A DNA stretch of 64,000 bases from QKMZ01 sp012965515 (GCA_937879965.1 CALFMP010000010.1:310001-374000), one strand, 5' to 3'. Positions 1 through 9,539 are shown, numbered from the stretch's first letter. The notes: generated by a model from the sequence alone, not told the origin. Numbers and translations are program-made.

Positions 1-241
1 CTTTGGGTTTGGAAACAGTCACAGAATTTATTTCTTTGTGAGTTACTTCCGGATCGAGTTCTCGGTTGAGAACGGTGAAACAGCTGATGGAGCCTTCCGG
101 CAAGAACGAGCACAATTGATCGAGAACCAGTCCGGCTGTGAAATTTCGGCAAGGCGGAATATCAGTCAGCAAAAGAAATTTCTTGCTTTTCCCTTTTACT
201 TCCGGCGCGTCCAATGTTTTCTCTTTAAGCTCGCTGGGCAT
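1..241 (-). CDS. Glycosyltransferase (GT4-like), N-terminal part only
   Basis: The gene runs off the left edge of the window, so only about 80 N-terminal residues are visible. They read open throughout. The segment KFLLLTDIPP, then a Cys-Phe-x-Val-Leu strand, aligns with the start of the next gene upstream (NVLLLSSVPP and SCFAVL), so the two are tandem paralogs. By homology it should be a cytoplasmic GT-B glycosyltransferase of an envelope glycan pathway. There are two in-frame ATGs, at 247 and 241. The one at 241 has AGGA seven bases upstream and is preferred. The start lies inside the last codons of the preceding gene, which implies translational coupling at the end of a minus-strand operon. 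The catalytic domain lies outside the window, so the family call rests on the paralog. Confidence 0.7.
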   Translation of the reverse strand, partial: MPSELKEKTLDAPEVKGKSKKFLLLTDIPPCRNFTAGLVLDQLCSFLPEGSISCFTVLNRELDPEVTHKEINSVTVSKPK

Positions 242-1520
242 TTTCATATCCTATTGCTTTCAAAAACTGTGCCTGAGTCCGCTCCTCGGTGAGGTGCCTA
301 TGGAATGCTGCTGCACCGTTGGCGGCAAGATCTCGATAAAGAGATGCATCACTTACAAATGTTTTCAGTGCTTCGATAACGGATTTTTGATCCAGGTTGT
401 TGCACTGCAAGGCGGCATTGTTATCCTGCAAAAAGCGCGAAGGAGATGCGTATGTCGGACCGTGGAAAAGTACCGGCCTGCCTGCGGCAAGGTAACTGGT
501 AAGTTTTGAAGGAAAGCTCAAGCGAGATTCGGTTTCGAACCTCGGTGAAAACCAATAAGGGCAATACAGAACATCGCAGCCAGAAAGTATCTCAATGGTT
601 TCTTGCTGCGATCTCCAGCCGTAAAAGCGGATGTTTCTTTCGCCGGTGGCATTAATGCCAAAGATACGACCAAGCGCTCTAACTTCGACGTGCCGCCCTT
701 CGATCATCCAGCCCGTTGACTCGAGCGCTTGCATAAGGCAGTTCCACTCCTCGCTGGAATACAATTGCCCGGCAAATCCAATCGTCAACGTTGTGGAATC
801 GTTTAGCCCTGTGCATGGTTGATAAGCCCAATTTTGTGGCAGTCCAGGAATGACTGGAATCGCATTGCAGCCGTAGTCCTTTGTGTATTGTTCTGCCATT
901 GCCCATGAGGCGGCAGCCGTTGTGGTTTTCGAATTAGAGAGGACTTCAGCAAAATCTGATAGAACTTTCTTCCTGGAAAACTTGTCTACATTGTTGTCTC
1001 TAAGCCACCAACCCGGCGGATCCCAAACTTGCGCCACCATTGGTAGTGCCAGGCGTTTTTGCAAAGCCAATGCAAGCCGTATCATCGTCTGTCCTTCGAG
1101 CGTGCACCAGATTGTCTCGGCACCAGTGCTTTCGGCAAACAAAATGAGTTCTTTTGCGATCTTTTCTGTGGCAAATTTCGCAGTGGCTTGTTCTTTTATG
1201 AACGATTCGATGACACCCAGGTGTAATGGTAAGTGACGCAGCTGAGATTCGCTCGGCTTTTGCCGATGCATGTATGGAATCTCTTTCCATTCGGGGTGAA
1301 TCTCTGAATCGAGGCCGGGCGTCAAAACCGCAAAACATGATAGTTTGTCGGCAGGCAGTGCTCGGCACATGGAATGCAGCATCAGAGCGCCGGTATATTT
1401 GGAGCTAGGCGGGACAGATGAAAGCAGCAACACGTTGCGATCGCGGGCCGGTTTGGAAGAACCGATTACTTCGTGGGAGGTAATTCGCGATTTGCTTTCG
1501 GTTGAAGCTATCTGAACCAT
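225..1520 (-). CDS. Glycosyltransferase, GT4-like
   Basis: This protein of 431 residues has a GT-B layout. An N-terminal Rossmann-type strand NVLLLSSVPP lies near residues 29-38. The second domain opens with TIGFAGQLYS at about 246-255. A C-terminal segment near 327-350 (FETESRLSFPSKL then AAGRPV) corresponds to the donor-nucleotide region with the acidic ExxE-type residues of GT4 enzymes. There is no signal peptide or membrane segment, so it should act on the cytoplasmic face on a lipid-linked or nucleotide-sugar substrate. Donor and acceptor cannot be read. The first 25 residues are polar and poorly conserved, so a later start is possible. It lies in a minus-strand run with the acyltransferase 105 bases upstream and a paralogous glycosyltransferase overlapping its 3' end. 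Confidence 0.8.
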   Translation of the reverse strand: MVQIASTESKSRITSHEVIGSSKPARDRNVLLLSSVPPSSKYTGALMLHSMCRALPADKLSCFAVLTPGLDSEIHPEWKEIPYMHRQKPSESQLRHLPLHLGVIESFIKEQATAKFATEKIAKELILFAESTGAETIWCTLEGQTMIRLALALQKRLALPMVAQVWDPPGWWLRDNNVDKFSRKKVLSDFAEVLSNSKTTTAAASWAMAEQYTKDYGCNAIPVIPGLPQNWAYQPCTGLNDSTTLTIGFAGQLYSSEEWNCLMQALESTGWMIEGRHVEVRALGRIFGINATGERNIRFYGWRSQQETIEILSGCDVLYCPYWFSPRFETESRLSFPSKLTSYLAAGRPVLFHGPTYASPSRFLQDNNAALQCNNLDQKSVIEALKTFVSDASLYRDLAANGAAAFHRHLTEERTQAQFLKAIGYENAQRA

Positions 1521-1625
1521 TAGTTTCGAAAAAGTGAGAAAAGAGGGCTGTACTGTCGCATCAAAGGATAATTCTTTTGTTGTCTGTAGGGATTTGCTGG
1601 AGTTAATAGTTCGCGAGACCCTGAA

Positions 1626-2801
1626 TTAGGGCGCGATCCAGGAAGGAACCTTTAGTAACCTGCAGGCAAGGAAAAACAGCCAGGAGAGCGAAAGTGTCAC
1701 CAGCGCGACGGCAAAAAGGTAGCCAACCGTCAGAAAAGAGCGATGTGCATCTAGAGCAATTATCCATTTCAATTTTGTGGATACGAAGTCCAAGAACAAT
1801 GGATGTACGAGGTAAATTGTGAAGCTGGCAGTACTCAATGACTCAATACACCGTGCTGTGAGGCGTCCGGCCGGGGTGGAGAATTTGAAGGTAAGTGATT
1901 TTGCAGCCAGGAATAAAATCGCTGAATAGACGATGATCTGAGGGCTGGAATAGTTGAACAGTGCTTCGTTGAGTTGCGGATTTGGTTGGCTGAACGTAAG
2001 GAAGTATGTGCCCAAAACAGTTATGGCAAGGCACGCACATGCGATCAGTCCGAATTGTAGATTTCGGTTAGCTGGAATTTGGTAATTACGCAGTGCATAC
2101 CCGAGGATGAAATATCCGGAGAAGCCGGTTGTCACTGTAAACAAAATTGGCGGCTGTAGTCCGCTTAAACTGCTTATTGTCGGAAAAATGCTTGTTGCGA
2201 TGAGCCACAGGGCGAGAAAATAAACTACCTCCTGCTTGTTCGAACCCCTCAAGAATGCTCTCAAAATGGGGGTCGCCAGATACAGACCGATTAGATAGTA
2301 GAGATATTGCAAATGGTAGCAGGCGGGTTGATTGATGATGTTAACCCAGTCCAGATGTGCTCCTTTACTCAAACGCCAGCCAGTGTAAATGATTGTCCAT
2401 GCAATCAAAGGAGCACCCACACGCCAAAACCTGCGTTTGAGAAAGTCGACGGCGCTTTCATTCTGCCGGCTGGAGAGTAGAAGCATCCCACTAATCAGCA
2501 AGAATAGTGGAACGCAAGAACGCGCAAAAGAGTCGAGTATGCAGCCGACCCAGAAAAGCCCTTTGGCTGATGTTGCAACAGCGAAAGGTGCAGACGCGTG
2601 CAACAGCATCACTTGCATGATGGCGAAGCAGCGCAGAAATTCGATGAAAAACAGGCGATTGTCTTTGACCGTGCTTTGAACATTAACGTCCTGCAATTTT
2701 GGCTCGGCAGTAGCCGCGCCGGCAGTCCGCAGGCATTCTGAGCCTATCTGCGATGTGACAGCGTTACTTCTTTCTTCTCGGTCGGTGAGCGAGAGCGCCA
2801 T
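1626..2801 (-). CDS. Acyltransferase family 3 membrane protein (OafA/WecH type)
   Basis: This 391-residue polytopic membrane protein has about ten hydrophobic segments. The start of the membrane domain, near residues 50-72 (FFIEFLRCFAIMQVMLLHAS), carries the conserved Arg and His spacing of the acyltransferase-3 family, where the His is required for O-acyl transfer. Members use acetyl-CoA or a similar donor to O-acylate sugars of O-antigens, exopolysaccharides or peptidoglycan at the inner membrane. The first 45 residues are hydrophilic and probably cytoplasmic. There is no SGNH domain fused to the C-terminus, as some family members have. It sits between a large membrane protein and two glycosyltransferases on the same strand, which suggests it decorates the same glycan. 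The substrate is unknown. Confidence 0.88.
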   Translation of the reverse strand: MALSLTDREERSNAVTSQIGSECLRTAGAATAEPKLQDVNVQSTVKDNRLFFIEFLRCFAIMQVMLLHASAPFAVATSAKGLFWVGCILDSFARSCVPLFLLISGMLLLSSRQNESAVDFLKRRFWRVGAPLIAWTIIYTGWRLSKGAHLDWVNIINQPACYHLQYLYYLIGLYLATPILRAFLRGSNKQEVVYFLALWLIATSIFPTISSLSGLQPPILFTVTTGFSGYFILGYALRNYQIPANRNLQFGLIACACLAITVLGTYFLTFSQPNPQLNEALFNYSSPQIIVYSAILFLAAKSLTFKFSTPAGRLTARCIESLSTASFTIYLVHPLFLDFVSTKLKWIIALDAHRSFLTVGYLFAVALVTLSLSWLFFLACRLLKVPSWIAP

Positions 2802-2894
2802 AGGGATGGATCATAGCGCCTTATCAAGCGATGGAATCCTACATTGATACGAGTTCATCTGGAAGAAGACATTTCTTTTCGAACTTAAGGCAAT

Positions 2895-5036
2895 CTACTT
2901 GGACTCTTGCAACTCGACAGCGTTTACACCCTTTCCGGTTACTGGACGTACACGCTTAAGTATCTTCCATCCTTTTTCAGTTGAGGATAACCGAAATTCA
3001 GGTGCGAGGTGTTCCTCAAAGTATCGCCAGCAGGCTTGTCGATACTTGTCTCCTGACAGATAGGATTTGTCGGAATCGATGAGGATTACTTGGATGCTTG
3101 ATTGCTTCAAGGCATCGATAAACCTAATGGTTCTTTCGGGTGAAACCAACTCCATAAATGGGTCATCGAAATCAGTCTTCAAATATAGTTTTGAGAGTTT
3201 TGGAATTAGAACAGTGCTGCCTGTCAGATATAGCACTTTCTTCCTTTTGCTCTCTGCTAATAAGAACTGTACTTTCTCCGTTAGTTCATGATGCGCTTCT
3301 GAAGTGACGTATATGTCCGAAATCATTACCGCATTTCTTTGAACAGTTTTTCCCTTCAAGAGTTGACGGAGTATGTTTTCGTAGTACGGCCAACCTGTTT
3401 GCCATGCGATCATAGCCTGTGGTGCTATGAGACATGTAATTACAAGAAAAGCAACGACGCGGTTTTCAAAAGCTGGGGATCTCCATCTCCAGCACTGCAA
3501 AACCTTGACCGTGTCTATCAAGAGAAATCCATAAAAAAAGAATTGGAGTTGAAAGTACCACTCATGGGGACGGTTGAAATAATAAGCACTCCATACTAAT
3601 CCTGTCGTCACCACAAAGGTTCTAAAACACTCTCTTTGAGTGAGCCTACGCAGGCTCAAGCTAGTGCGAAAAAGTATATAAACATAGTGACAAAGGAACC
3701 AAACAGCGATTGGTGAGTATTCGATTCGAAAACCGCCGGAATAGCCGGTCCGTACCATTTTGTTCACTGCTTGCAAGTGCCTAAAGTAAGCAGATATATC
3801 CGGGTAGTAACCGAGAAATAAAGTCAGGCATAAATACAGCAAGACCGAAGACAGAACGATGCCGGACAGAAAGGACGCCAGTCTGTGCAAAAATCGCAGT
3901 GACAATGCTTTTCCTGGTTGAAAATCAGCAAAGTAGAGAAATGACACCAAGCCGATTGAAATCGCAATTCCTGTTTCCAAATTGATCGATAAACATACGA
4001 CGGACAAGAAACCCAGCGTGAAGGCTCTTGCACGTTCCCCTAGGCGCAACGACAGGATGAGTACGACCGCCGACAATGGAAATCCGATGTTTCTCCAAGA
4101 CGATAAATTCGGAAAGACCATCGATATTTGATTCGTATGGAACCAAGGCAATATCAGTAAGACGGCTAACAAAATTGGCAGTGGCCGTTTTCGTCCGTAC
4201 CAGCAGTAAGCTCCATAGAAAAGGGCGACAGTAAGAGCCTGTAGGCATCGAATGATTTGAATATTTTCGCCGAACGAGAACATCAAGTTATGCTTTTCCC
4301 ATAACCCGAATACAACAGGAAACAGAAATCCGTAGTTTGGTTTCACTTCTCTGAATATCTGTTGCCCCATCGCGACTCTGTCGAACTGAGACGAGACAAC
4401 GCTATAGCCTTGCTGAAATTCTATGAACAATCCTGGCGGCATCCAGCTGGCATCATACGGAACAAGCAGCCCTGGTCCTACGCATAGAAATCCGGACATT
4501 CCGATTAACACCAAAATGATTTTGTCCATTACGGGTGTTTTTCGCAGATGGCGTCTGCCTAATGAACAGGCAGAAACGGACAATGCAATTACTGCCCAGC
4601 CAAACTTTGAGACAGGTCCGCCCAGCCACCAGACTGCTCCCGCCAAGCAAAACGACGAAACTAGCAAACTTGAAATAGTGAGCCACAATTGAGGCACTTT
4701 AATTCGGGCAATCCTATTAGAAAATTTGGTGCCAAGCAGGATAAACAATGCAGTCAGCAGGAGAGCGGTTGCATGCGCCTCTCTCTGCGAAAGCAGGTTT
4801 ACGTTGTTCCCCGCCTGTGCCCAATCAACCAGATAGTCATGAACGCCCATCTCTTTAGGCGGGCTGCCTAAGTGATCTAAGCTCAAAACAAAAACGGTAG
4901 CGGCCAGCACGAGTAAACTGGCGCAACCGCATATCAAGATTCGACCGGATAACAATTGTGCGCAACTCTTCTCAAGCGAATTGGTCGCACCTGTGTTTTT
5001 TTCTGGCTGTTTGGCTTCGAAGCCTGCAGATTGCAA
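2895..5036 (-). CDS. Large polytopic membrane protein, GT-C-like, function unknown
   Basis: This 713-residue protein has roughly a dozen transmembrane segments after a short cytoplasmic N-terminus and ends in a soluble domain of about 130 residues. It is clearly paralogous to the protein at 35123-37102. Both carry a luminal loop after the first helices, the pair NYGFLFPVVFGLW / RYGILWQSGLAAW, a ...PW...FP...W-R...GF block, and a C-terminal soluble region that starts at a TGST...PKLSKLY-type strand and ends in a Trp-x-(Ile/Val)-x-Lys-Arg tail. The architecture resembles GT-C membrane glycosyltransferases or O-antigen ligase-like proteins, but no canonical DxD motif stands out. It is separated by 2 bases from the upstream HTTM gene, so the two are surely cotranscribed. 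Confidence 0.75.
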   Translation of the reverse strand: MQSAGFEAKQPEKNTGATNSLEKSCAQLLSGRILICGCASLLVLAATVFVLSLDHLGSPPKEMGVHDYLVDWAQAGNNVNLLSQREAHATALLLTALFILLGTKFSNRIARIKVPQLWLTISSLLVSSFCLAGAVWWLGGPVSKFGWAVIALSVSACSLGRRHLRKTPVMDKIILVLIGMSGFLCVGPGLLVPYDASWMPPGLFIEFQQGYSVVSSQFDRVAMGQQIFREVKPNYGFLFPVVFGLWEKHNLMFSFGENIQIIRCLQALTVALFYGAYCWYGRKRPLPILLAVLLILPWFHTNQISMVFPNLSSWRNIGFPLSAVVLILSLRLGERARAFTLGFLSVVCLSINLETGIAISIGLVSFLYFADFQPGKALSLRFLHRLASFLSGIVLSSVLLYLCLTLFLGYYPDISAYFRHLQAVNKMVRTGYSGGFRIEYSPIAVWFLCHYVYILFRTSLSLRRLTQRECFRTFVVTTGLVWSAYYFNRPHEWYFQLQFFFYGFLLIDTVKVLQCWRWRSPAFENRVVAFLVITCLIAPQAMIAWQTGWPYYENILRQLLKGKTVQRNAVMISDIYVTSEAHHELTEKVQFLLAESKRKKVLYLTGSTVLIPKLSKLYLKTDFDDPFMELVSPERTIRFIDALKQSSIQVILIDSDKSYLSGDKYRQACWRYFEEHLAPEFRLSSTEKGWKILKRVRPVTGKGVNAVELQESK

Positions 5037-5038
5037 CT

Positions 5039-7183
5039 TTACTCTCCGAGCGAGCCAGAATTAGGCTGATATCCCCGTTGACCGAGCTTATTCTCGAACG
5101 CCGTATGCGGAGGCAAACTGACACCATATGAGTGGATCAGTCGACCTTCGTATTTTTTGCTCTGTTCTTTTTCGTAGCTGCGGCCCAATGAATCGGACTT
5201 GTAGATGCTAACCCAATAGACAGTGGGACGGTCTTTATGCCCGTTAATTCGATAGTCGAAATTGATTACCTTTTCGATCAGTTGGTAGTTCAAACCTTCG
5301 GGCTTATGCCGTTCAATGATTTCTTGGTCGGACAAAAGTCTCAGCGTTCTTCTCCAAATAAGATGGTTTCCGAAGTAAAGAGGATCGAACAGATGATAAT
5401 GAAGTCGCGATCCGTCCGCTGCCGAAATCGGTACAAGTTTGCTGGATTTGTTGGATTGCCGATTGATTGTGATCCAGCAATCACCCATAGACAGGTCTTC
5501 CTTGTTGAAGACGCAAGGCACCCAGCAACCGATATAGAAAAATGCATCGTTGAGCGGCTTCGTTGCCGCTCTAAGCGATTTAAAATGCAGATTCTTTTCG
5601 CCAACTGGAAAGTGAAACGGATAAACTGCCCATGTTAGAAATGCCACCATTAAAGTGCCAACCGGAATCCAGTCAGACTGCGCTTTTTGCGAGATGAGTT
5701 CGAATGTCTTCAATGACCTATCAACGGATGTCGCGGGCATAGAGAAAATCGCGGCTGGACAAAACAATAGCAACCAAAGCACGATTTCGAGAAATGGTAG
5801 AAAGGAAAGTTGCAAACTGACAGCAGAAAGCAATACAAAAATTCCCCCCCAAGCTATTACGAATACGCGCCCCCATGAAGCGCACATTAAGGGGATCATA
5901 AACAACTGGAAGATTGTCTGGAACGTAATTGCGATCATTGAAATGGCTTCCAGAACTTGAGGAAAACGCGCCTCAACTTCACGAAAGAACTGGTATTGAT
6001 AGCAAATGTATGAGTTCGTCATTATCGCTGCCACTGTGTGCCCTTGCATCCAAAAGTGGTCCTGCAGGTGGAAGAAAACCGCACCCATACTGGTAAGCGC
6101 GTACGATATGAATGTGATTAGGTAGTAGTAACTAAGTTGTCTACTTCTTACTGTGCCAAATACACCGTACTGGCGTGCAACCAGTCTTTTCAAATGGAGC
6201 GGCCCTCTGTCCATGATCAATCGATCAATCGAAAGAAGTTGACCGGCATTGGAAAGTACAAACGTAATCTGAAGTATTAGAAAAACGCACAAACCTAAGT
6301 TTGGAATACCCAAATACCGATCAATTGCAGCGTAGGTAAACAATAGTAGTAAGCCGGCAATTGGGGCGCAAAATCCGATGGTGTACATACTCGCCAGGAA
6401 AACAGTGAATAGGGCGCAGAGAAACTGAATATTGAGGGGCGTGCCGAACACTTCTACCGGGTCGTAATACCAATATGCGGAAATCGCGGTTAGAGATGAA
6501 CGATAGGTGACTATCAGTCCGAACGCGATGCGTAAAATGTTGATCTTCACCTGTTCACTTTTGGCACTCTTGACCAGGGGAAATCCTAATTCTCGAACAC
6601 CGAAAACATAGAACCAAAGCCACATTCTTTGCAGCGTTTTGGTTATGGTGGAGTGCCAGGGTGCTTTCTTTGATGCAAGCCACTGCACCAAGGCTAATGT
6701 TGAGGAAAGCAGGGAGAACAAGTAAAGGATGGCTAATCCGGTGTTGCTCGGCATGACTTTGGCGATAGTCGTATACTTGTGTTCATTGCTGCGTGGATCT
6801 GAACCGTCACTAGTTGAGAAATAGAGAGCATTGCCTGTGTGAAGATATCGGCCGCCCCCTTTCTGAGTTATTTGAGCTAGAGTAGCTTGCGACGTACCAA
6901 CAACCTTTCCATCTTCCAGCAAAGTAAAAAATGCTTGTTCCTCAGCCGAACGACCCGATTCAAGTTTCAGACCAAAGCGCTTCAAAAAGTCAAAGGACAC
7001 TAAATATGTGTGTCCGGCTAGCTTTGAAATCTCGGCAGTATCAATTTCAAAAGTTACAAACGGTCGAACGAAGACGAGAGTCATGAACAAGGTGACTGAA
7101 AAAAAAGCAGCACAACGGATCAGCCAACGGAATTTCGTCAGCGTCGACAGGTGGATTGCCTGGAGGTTTCGACTCTTACTCAT
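5039..7183 (-). CDS. HTTM / vitamin K-dependent gamma-carboxylase-like membrane protein
   Basis: This 714-residue protein has one N-terminal membrane anchor, an extracytoplasmic domain of about 100 residues, a second helix near 150-170, then a multi-helix block starting with ILRIAFGLIVTYRS at about 216. That block, with its YDP...FGTPL loop and following helices, looks like the HTTM domain shared with vitamin K-dependent gamma-carboxylase-like proteins. The last 200 residues form a soluble extracytoplasmic domain. Bacterial members are mostly uncharacterised and often lie near envelope genes, so no reaction is assigned. The start at 7183 leads straight into a basic segment and a hydrophobic helix. 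It is the first gene of the minus-strand run to position 1, and a divergent promoter region separates it from the aminotransferase gene. Confidence 0.6.
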   Translation of the reverse strand: MSKSRNLQAIHLSTLTKFRWLIRCAAFFSVTLFMTLVFVRPFVTFEIDTAEISKLAGHTYLVSFDFLKRFGLKLESGRSAEEQAFFTLLEDGKVVGTSQATLAQITQKGGGRYLHTGNALYFSTSDGSDPRSNEHKYTTIAKVMPSNTGLAILYLFSLLSSTLALVQWLASKKAPWHSTITKTLQRMWLWFYVFGVRELGFPLVKSAKSEQVKINILRIAFGLIVTYRSSLTAISAYWYYDPVEVFGTPLNIQFLCALFTVFLASMYTIGFCAPIAGLLLLFTYAAIDRYLGIPNLGLCVFLILQITFVLSNAGQLLSIDRLIMDRGPLHLKRLVARQYGVFGTVRSRQLSYYYLITFISYALTSMGAVFFHLQDHFWMQGHTVAAIMTNSYICYQYQFFREVEARFPQVLEAISMIAITFQTIFQLFMIPLMCASWGRVFVIAWGGIFVLLSAVSLQLSFLPFLEIVLWLLLFCPAAIFSMPATSVDRSLKTFELISQKAQSDWIPVGTLMVAFLTWAVYPFHFPVGEKNLHFKSLRAATKPLNDAFFYIGCWVPCVFNKEDLSMGDCWITINRQSNKSSKLVPISAADGSRLHYHLFDPLYFGNHLIWRRTLRLLSDQEIIERHKPEGLNYQLIEKVINFDYRINGHKDRPTVYWVSIYKSDSLGRSYEKEQSKKYEGRLIHSYGVSLPPHTAFENKLGQRGYQPNSGSLGE

Positions 7184-7399
7184 TGTTCATAGACAAACAA
7201 CTAGGTTCGGCTCATTTTCCAGCAACTCAGTGTAACTTTGAAAAGGTGCTCTATTCTGTAAAAGCATTAATACAAGGTAAACCTAACAGTAATTAAGCAC
7301 TTTGATTAAAAGCGCATCATAGGTTATGCCGAGGGCTCTGTTATTCTCGTTTGATTCTTGCCAAGCAGAAACATTCGGCAAAGGCTTTGCGTTGCAGCA

Positions 7400-8590
7400 A
7401 TGAGAGTACCCTTTAACTATCCGTACATCACCGGGAAGGAAGTGGAGCACATTAAAGATGTGCTCCACAGCAGGCAACTGTGTGGAGATGGAAAATATTC
7501 CAGACTTTGCCAAACTTGGTTGGAAGAAGCATTGCAATGTCCTAGGGCCCTTTTGACTCCATCTGGGACAGCTGCTCTCGAAATGGCTGCGCTTTTGCTC
7601 GATATTCAGCCTGGTGACGAGGTGATCATGCCTTCATTCACATTTGTCTCTACTGCCAATGCTTTTGTGCTGCGTGGAGCAAATGTGGTTTTTGTCGATA
7701 TCCGAGAAGACACTCTGAACATCGATCCGCTCGAGGTGAAAAAGGCAATTACAGAGAAAACGCGAGCCGTCGTTCCTGTGCACTATGCTGGTGTTGGATG
7801 CGATATGTTTGAAATTGCTGAAATCTGTCGCAATGATGGAATTGCCATTGTTGAAGATGCCGCACACGCAGTCATGTCTAAATATCGCGAAAGGCCACTC
7901 GGTACCTTTGGAAGCCTTGCTGCTCTGAGTTTTCATGAAACAAAGAATTTGGTCGCTGGAGAAGCAGGCGCGCTAATCATTAATGACGAACGCATGATCG
8001 CTAGAGCGGAAATCATTCGAGAAAAAGGCACTGATCGTAGCCGCTTCTTCCGCGGGCAGATTGATAAGTATAGGTGGCAGGACTTGGGTTCCTCTTACTT
8101 ACCTAGCGAATTGCAGGCAGCTTTTTTATGGGCTCAAATGGAACGGGCAGAGTTTATTTTGTCTGCCAGGCAGTCTAGATGGCTTGAATATCACCACAAA
8201 TTGGCGCCTCTTGAAGAGGTCGGACTGGTGCGCAGACCCATTGTTCCAGAGCCCGCGATGCAAAACGGTCATATCTATTATTTGTTGGCTGAGTGCCGCG
8301 ATACGCGCGACCGACTCATGGAGTTTTTGCATGAGCGTGAAATCGGCTGTGTATTTCACTACATACCCTTGCACGATGCTCCAGGAGCCGAAATTCGCAG
8401 CAGGCAAGTCGGAGATTTGTCGGTGACGAGCGACGTAAGCAGCCGACTCCTTCGCTTGCCACTTTCTGTGGAACTCACCAGCGAACAGATTGACTTTGTC
8501 GTGCGTTCGATTTGCGAATTTTTCGAATTCGACGAAAACCATCTCAAAGATCAAAATGAGCGGTTTTTTTCACCGGTAAAGTCGAGCTAG
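7400..8590 (+). CDS. wecE: DegT/DnrJ/EryC1 family sugar aminotransferase, WecE-like
   Basis: This is a PLP-dependent aminotransferase acting on an NDP-4-keto-6-deoxyhexose; the closest textbook match is dTDP-4-amino-4,6-dideoxygalactose transaminase (WecE/RffA). With the ATG at 7400 it is 396 residues. The N-terminus VPFNYPYITGKE, the TPSGTAALEMAAL cofactor loop, PSFTFVSTANAF, VEDAAHA near 151-157, and the SFHETKNL segment with the Schiff-base Lys at about 182 are all family hallmarks. An ORF extension to 7358 adds residues unlike the family, so the inner ATG is preferred. The WbqC gene follows four bases later. The pair opens a sugar-modification operon, and the amino group made here is the likely target of the acyl-transfer genes downstream. 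The exact sugar isomer cannot be fixed. Confidence 0.9.
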   Translation: MRVPFNYPYITGKEVEHIKDVLHSRQLCGDGKYSRLCQTWLEEALQCPRALLTPSGTAALEMAALLLDIQPGDEVIMPSFTFVSTANAFVLRGANVVFVDIREDTLNIDPLEVKKAITEKTRAVVPVHYAGVGCDMFEIAEICRNDGIAIVEDAAHAVMSKYRERPLGTFGSLAALSFHETKNLVAGEAGALIINDERMIARAEIIREKGTDRSRFFRGQIDKYRWQDLGSSYLPSELQAAFLWAQMERAEFILSARQSRWLEYHHKLAPLEEVGLVRRPIVPEPAMQNGHIYYLLAECRDTRDRLMEFLHEREIGCVFHYIPLHDAPGAEIRSRQVGDLSVTSDVSSRLLRLPLSVELTSEQIDFVVRSICEFFEFDENHLKDQNERFFSPVKSS

Positions 8591-8594
8591 CAAA

Positions 8595-9308
8595 ATGGGT
8601 AAGAGCTGCGCAATTCTTCAATCGAGTTACATCCCCTGGAAGGGATACTTCGACATGATCAACCTTGTCGACGAGTTCATTTTGTATGACTGCGTTCAAT
8701 TTACACGGCGAGACTGGCGAAACCGCAACAAAATCAAGACATCCAGGGGGCTTGAGTGGTTGACTATACCGGTAGACTCGAAGGGCAATTTTCATGCTCG
8801 AATCGATGAGATGCAGACAACTAATACTTCTTGGGCGAAGGAACACTGGCGGACTTTATTACACAACTATGCAAAGGCCCCTTGCTTCAGCGAGTACAAG
8901 GATGTGCTGGAGAATTTATACGGTCGCACTGAGTCGAGAAAACTTAGCGATGTTAACCGGGCATTTCTTGAGCAAATATGCGAACTCTTGAAGATTGAAA
9001 CGACGATTTCAAACGCAACTGACTATACACTTGAAGGCGACAAAAACATGCGTTTGATCAACCTTTGTTTGCAAGCTGGAGCGGACACCTATTACTCAGG
9101 TCCAGCAGCTAAGTCTTACGTAGATGAACAGCTATTCCATCAGCATGGCATCAAGGTAATCTGGATGAGCTATGCGGGCTACCCGGAATACCGCCAGCTC
9201 TTTCCGCCCTTTGAGCATGGAGTATCTATTCTCGATTTGATTTTCAATGAAGGTAAAGATGCTCATCAATACATGAATTCATTTGCGGTGTTGGGCTCTA
9301 CGCCATAA
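8595..9308 (+). CDS. WbqC family protein
   Basis: This 237-residue cytoplasmic protein matches the WbqC-like family. Typical features are the opening AILQSSYIPWKGYFDMI, the LYDCVQFTRRDWRNRNKIK block near residues 33-51, and the C-terminal WMSYAGYPEYRQLFPPFEHGVS block followed by LDLIFN. WbqC proteins recur in O-antigen and capsule clusters, commonly beside sugar aminotransferases and acyl-transfer genes. Their catalytic role is not established, so only the family is assigned. The start codon is four bases after the aminotransferase stop, which implies cotranscription and coupled expression. Length is normal and there is no sign of damage. Confidence 0.88.
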   Translation: MGKSCAILQSSYIPWKGYFDMINLVDEFILYDCVQFTRRDWRNRNKIKTSRGLEWLTIPVDSKGNFHARIDEMQTTNTSWAKEHWRTLLHNYAKAPCFSEYKDVLENLYGRTESRKLSDVNRAFLEQICELLKIETTISNATDYTLEGDKNMRLINLCLQAGADTYYSGPAAKSYVDEQLFHQHGIKVIWMSYAGYPEYRQLFPPFEHGVSILDLIFNEGKDAHQYMNSFAVLGSTP

Positions 9309-9476
9309 GTGAAATTGTCTGTAGTCCCTGGATGAATTTAAAAACATCTTGTGGAGTGAGGGCTCGTGTCATTTGAATGCCAAACGCCAGTTCGATACTG
9401 CACATATGCAGGCTTGCATTCGGGGTTAAACGAATCCAAGGAAGCTGGAATTATCGTGACAATGAGTACTTTTGCG

Positions 9477-9505
9477 TTCGGAAGTACGCACTGACTTGAT
9501 ATTAT
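9477..9505 (+). promoter_or_regulatory. Candidate promoter for the acyl carrier protein operon
   Basis: The 216-base gap between the WbqC gene and the acyl carrier protein gene contains a possible sigma-70-type promoter: TTCGGA at 9477-9482, a 17-base spacer, and TATTAT at 9500-9505. The -10 matches five of six consensus bases, while the -35 is weak. Transcription would begin near 9512. An imperfect inverted repeat (GTACTT / AAGTAC) overlaps the upstream side. The placement supports a separate transcript for the four downstream genes. Confidence 0.35.
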
Positions 9506-9539
9506 TGTCGGATGTTGTTCAGTAGTGGCTGGTGTCGTG

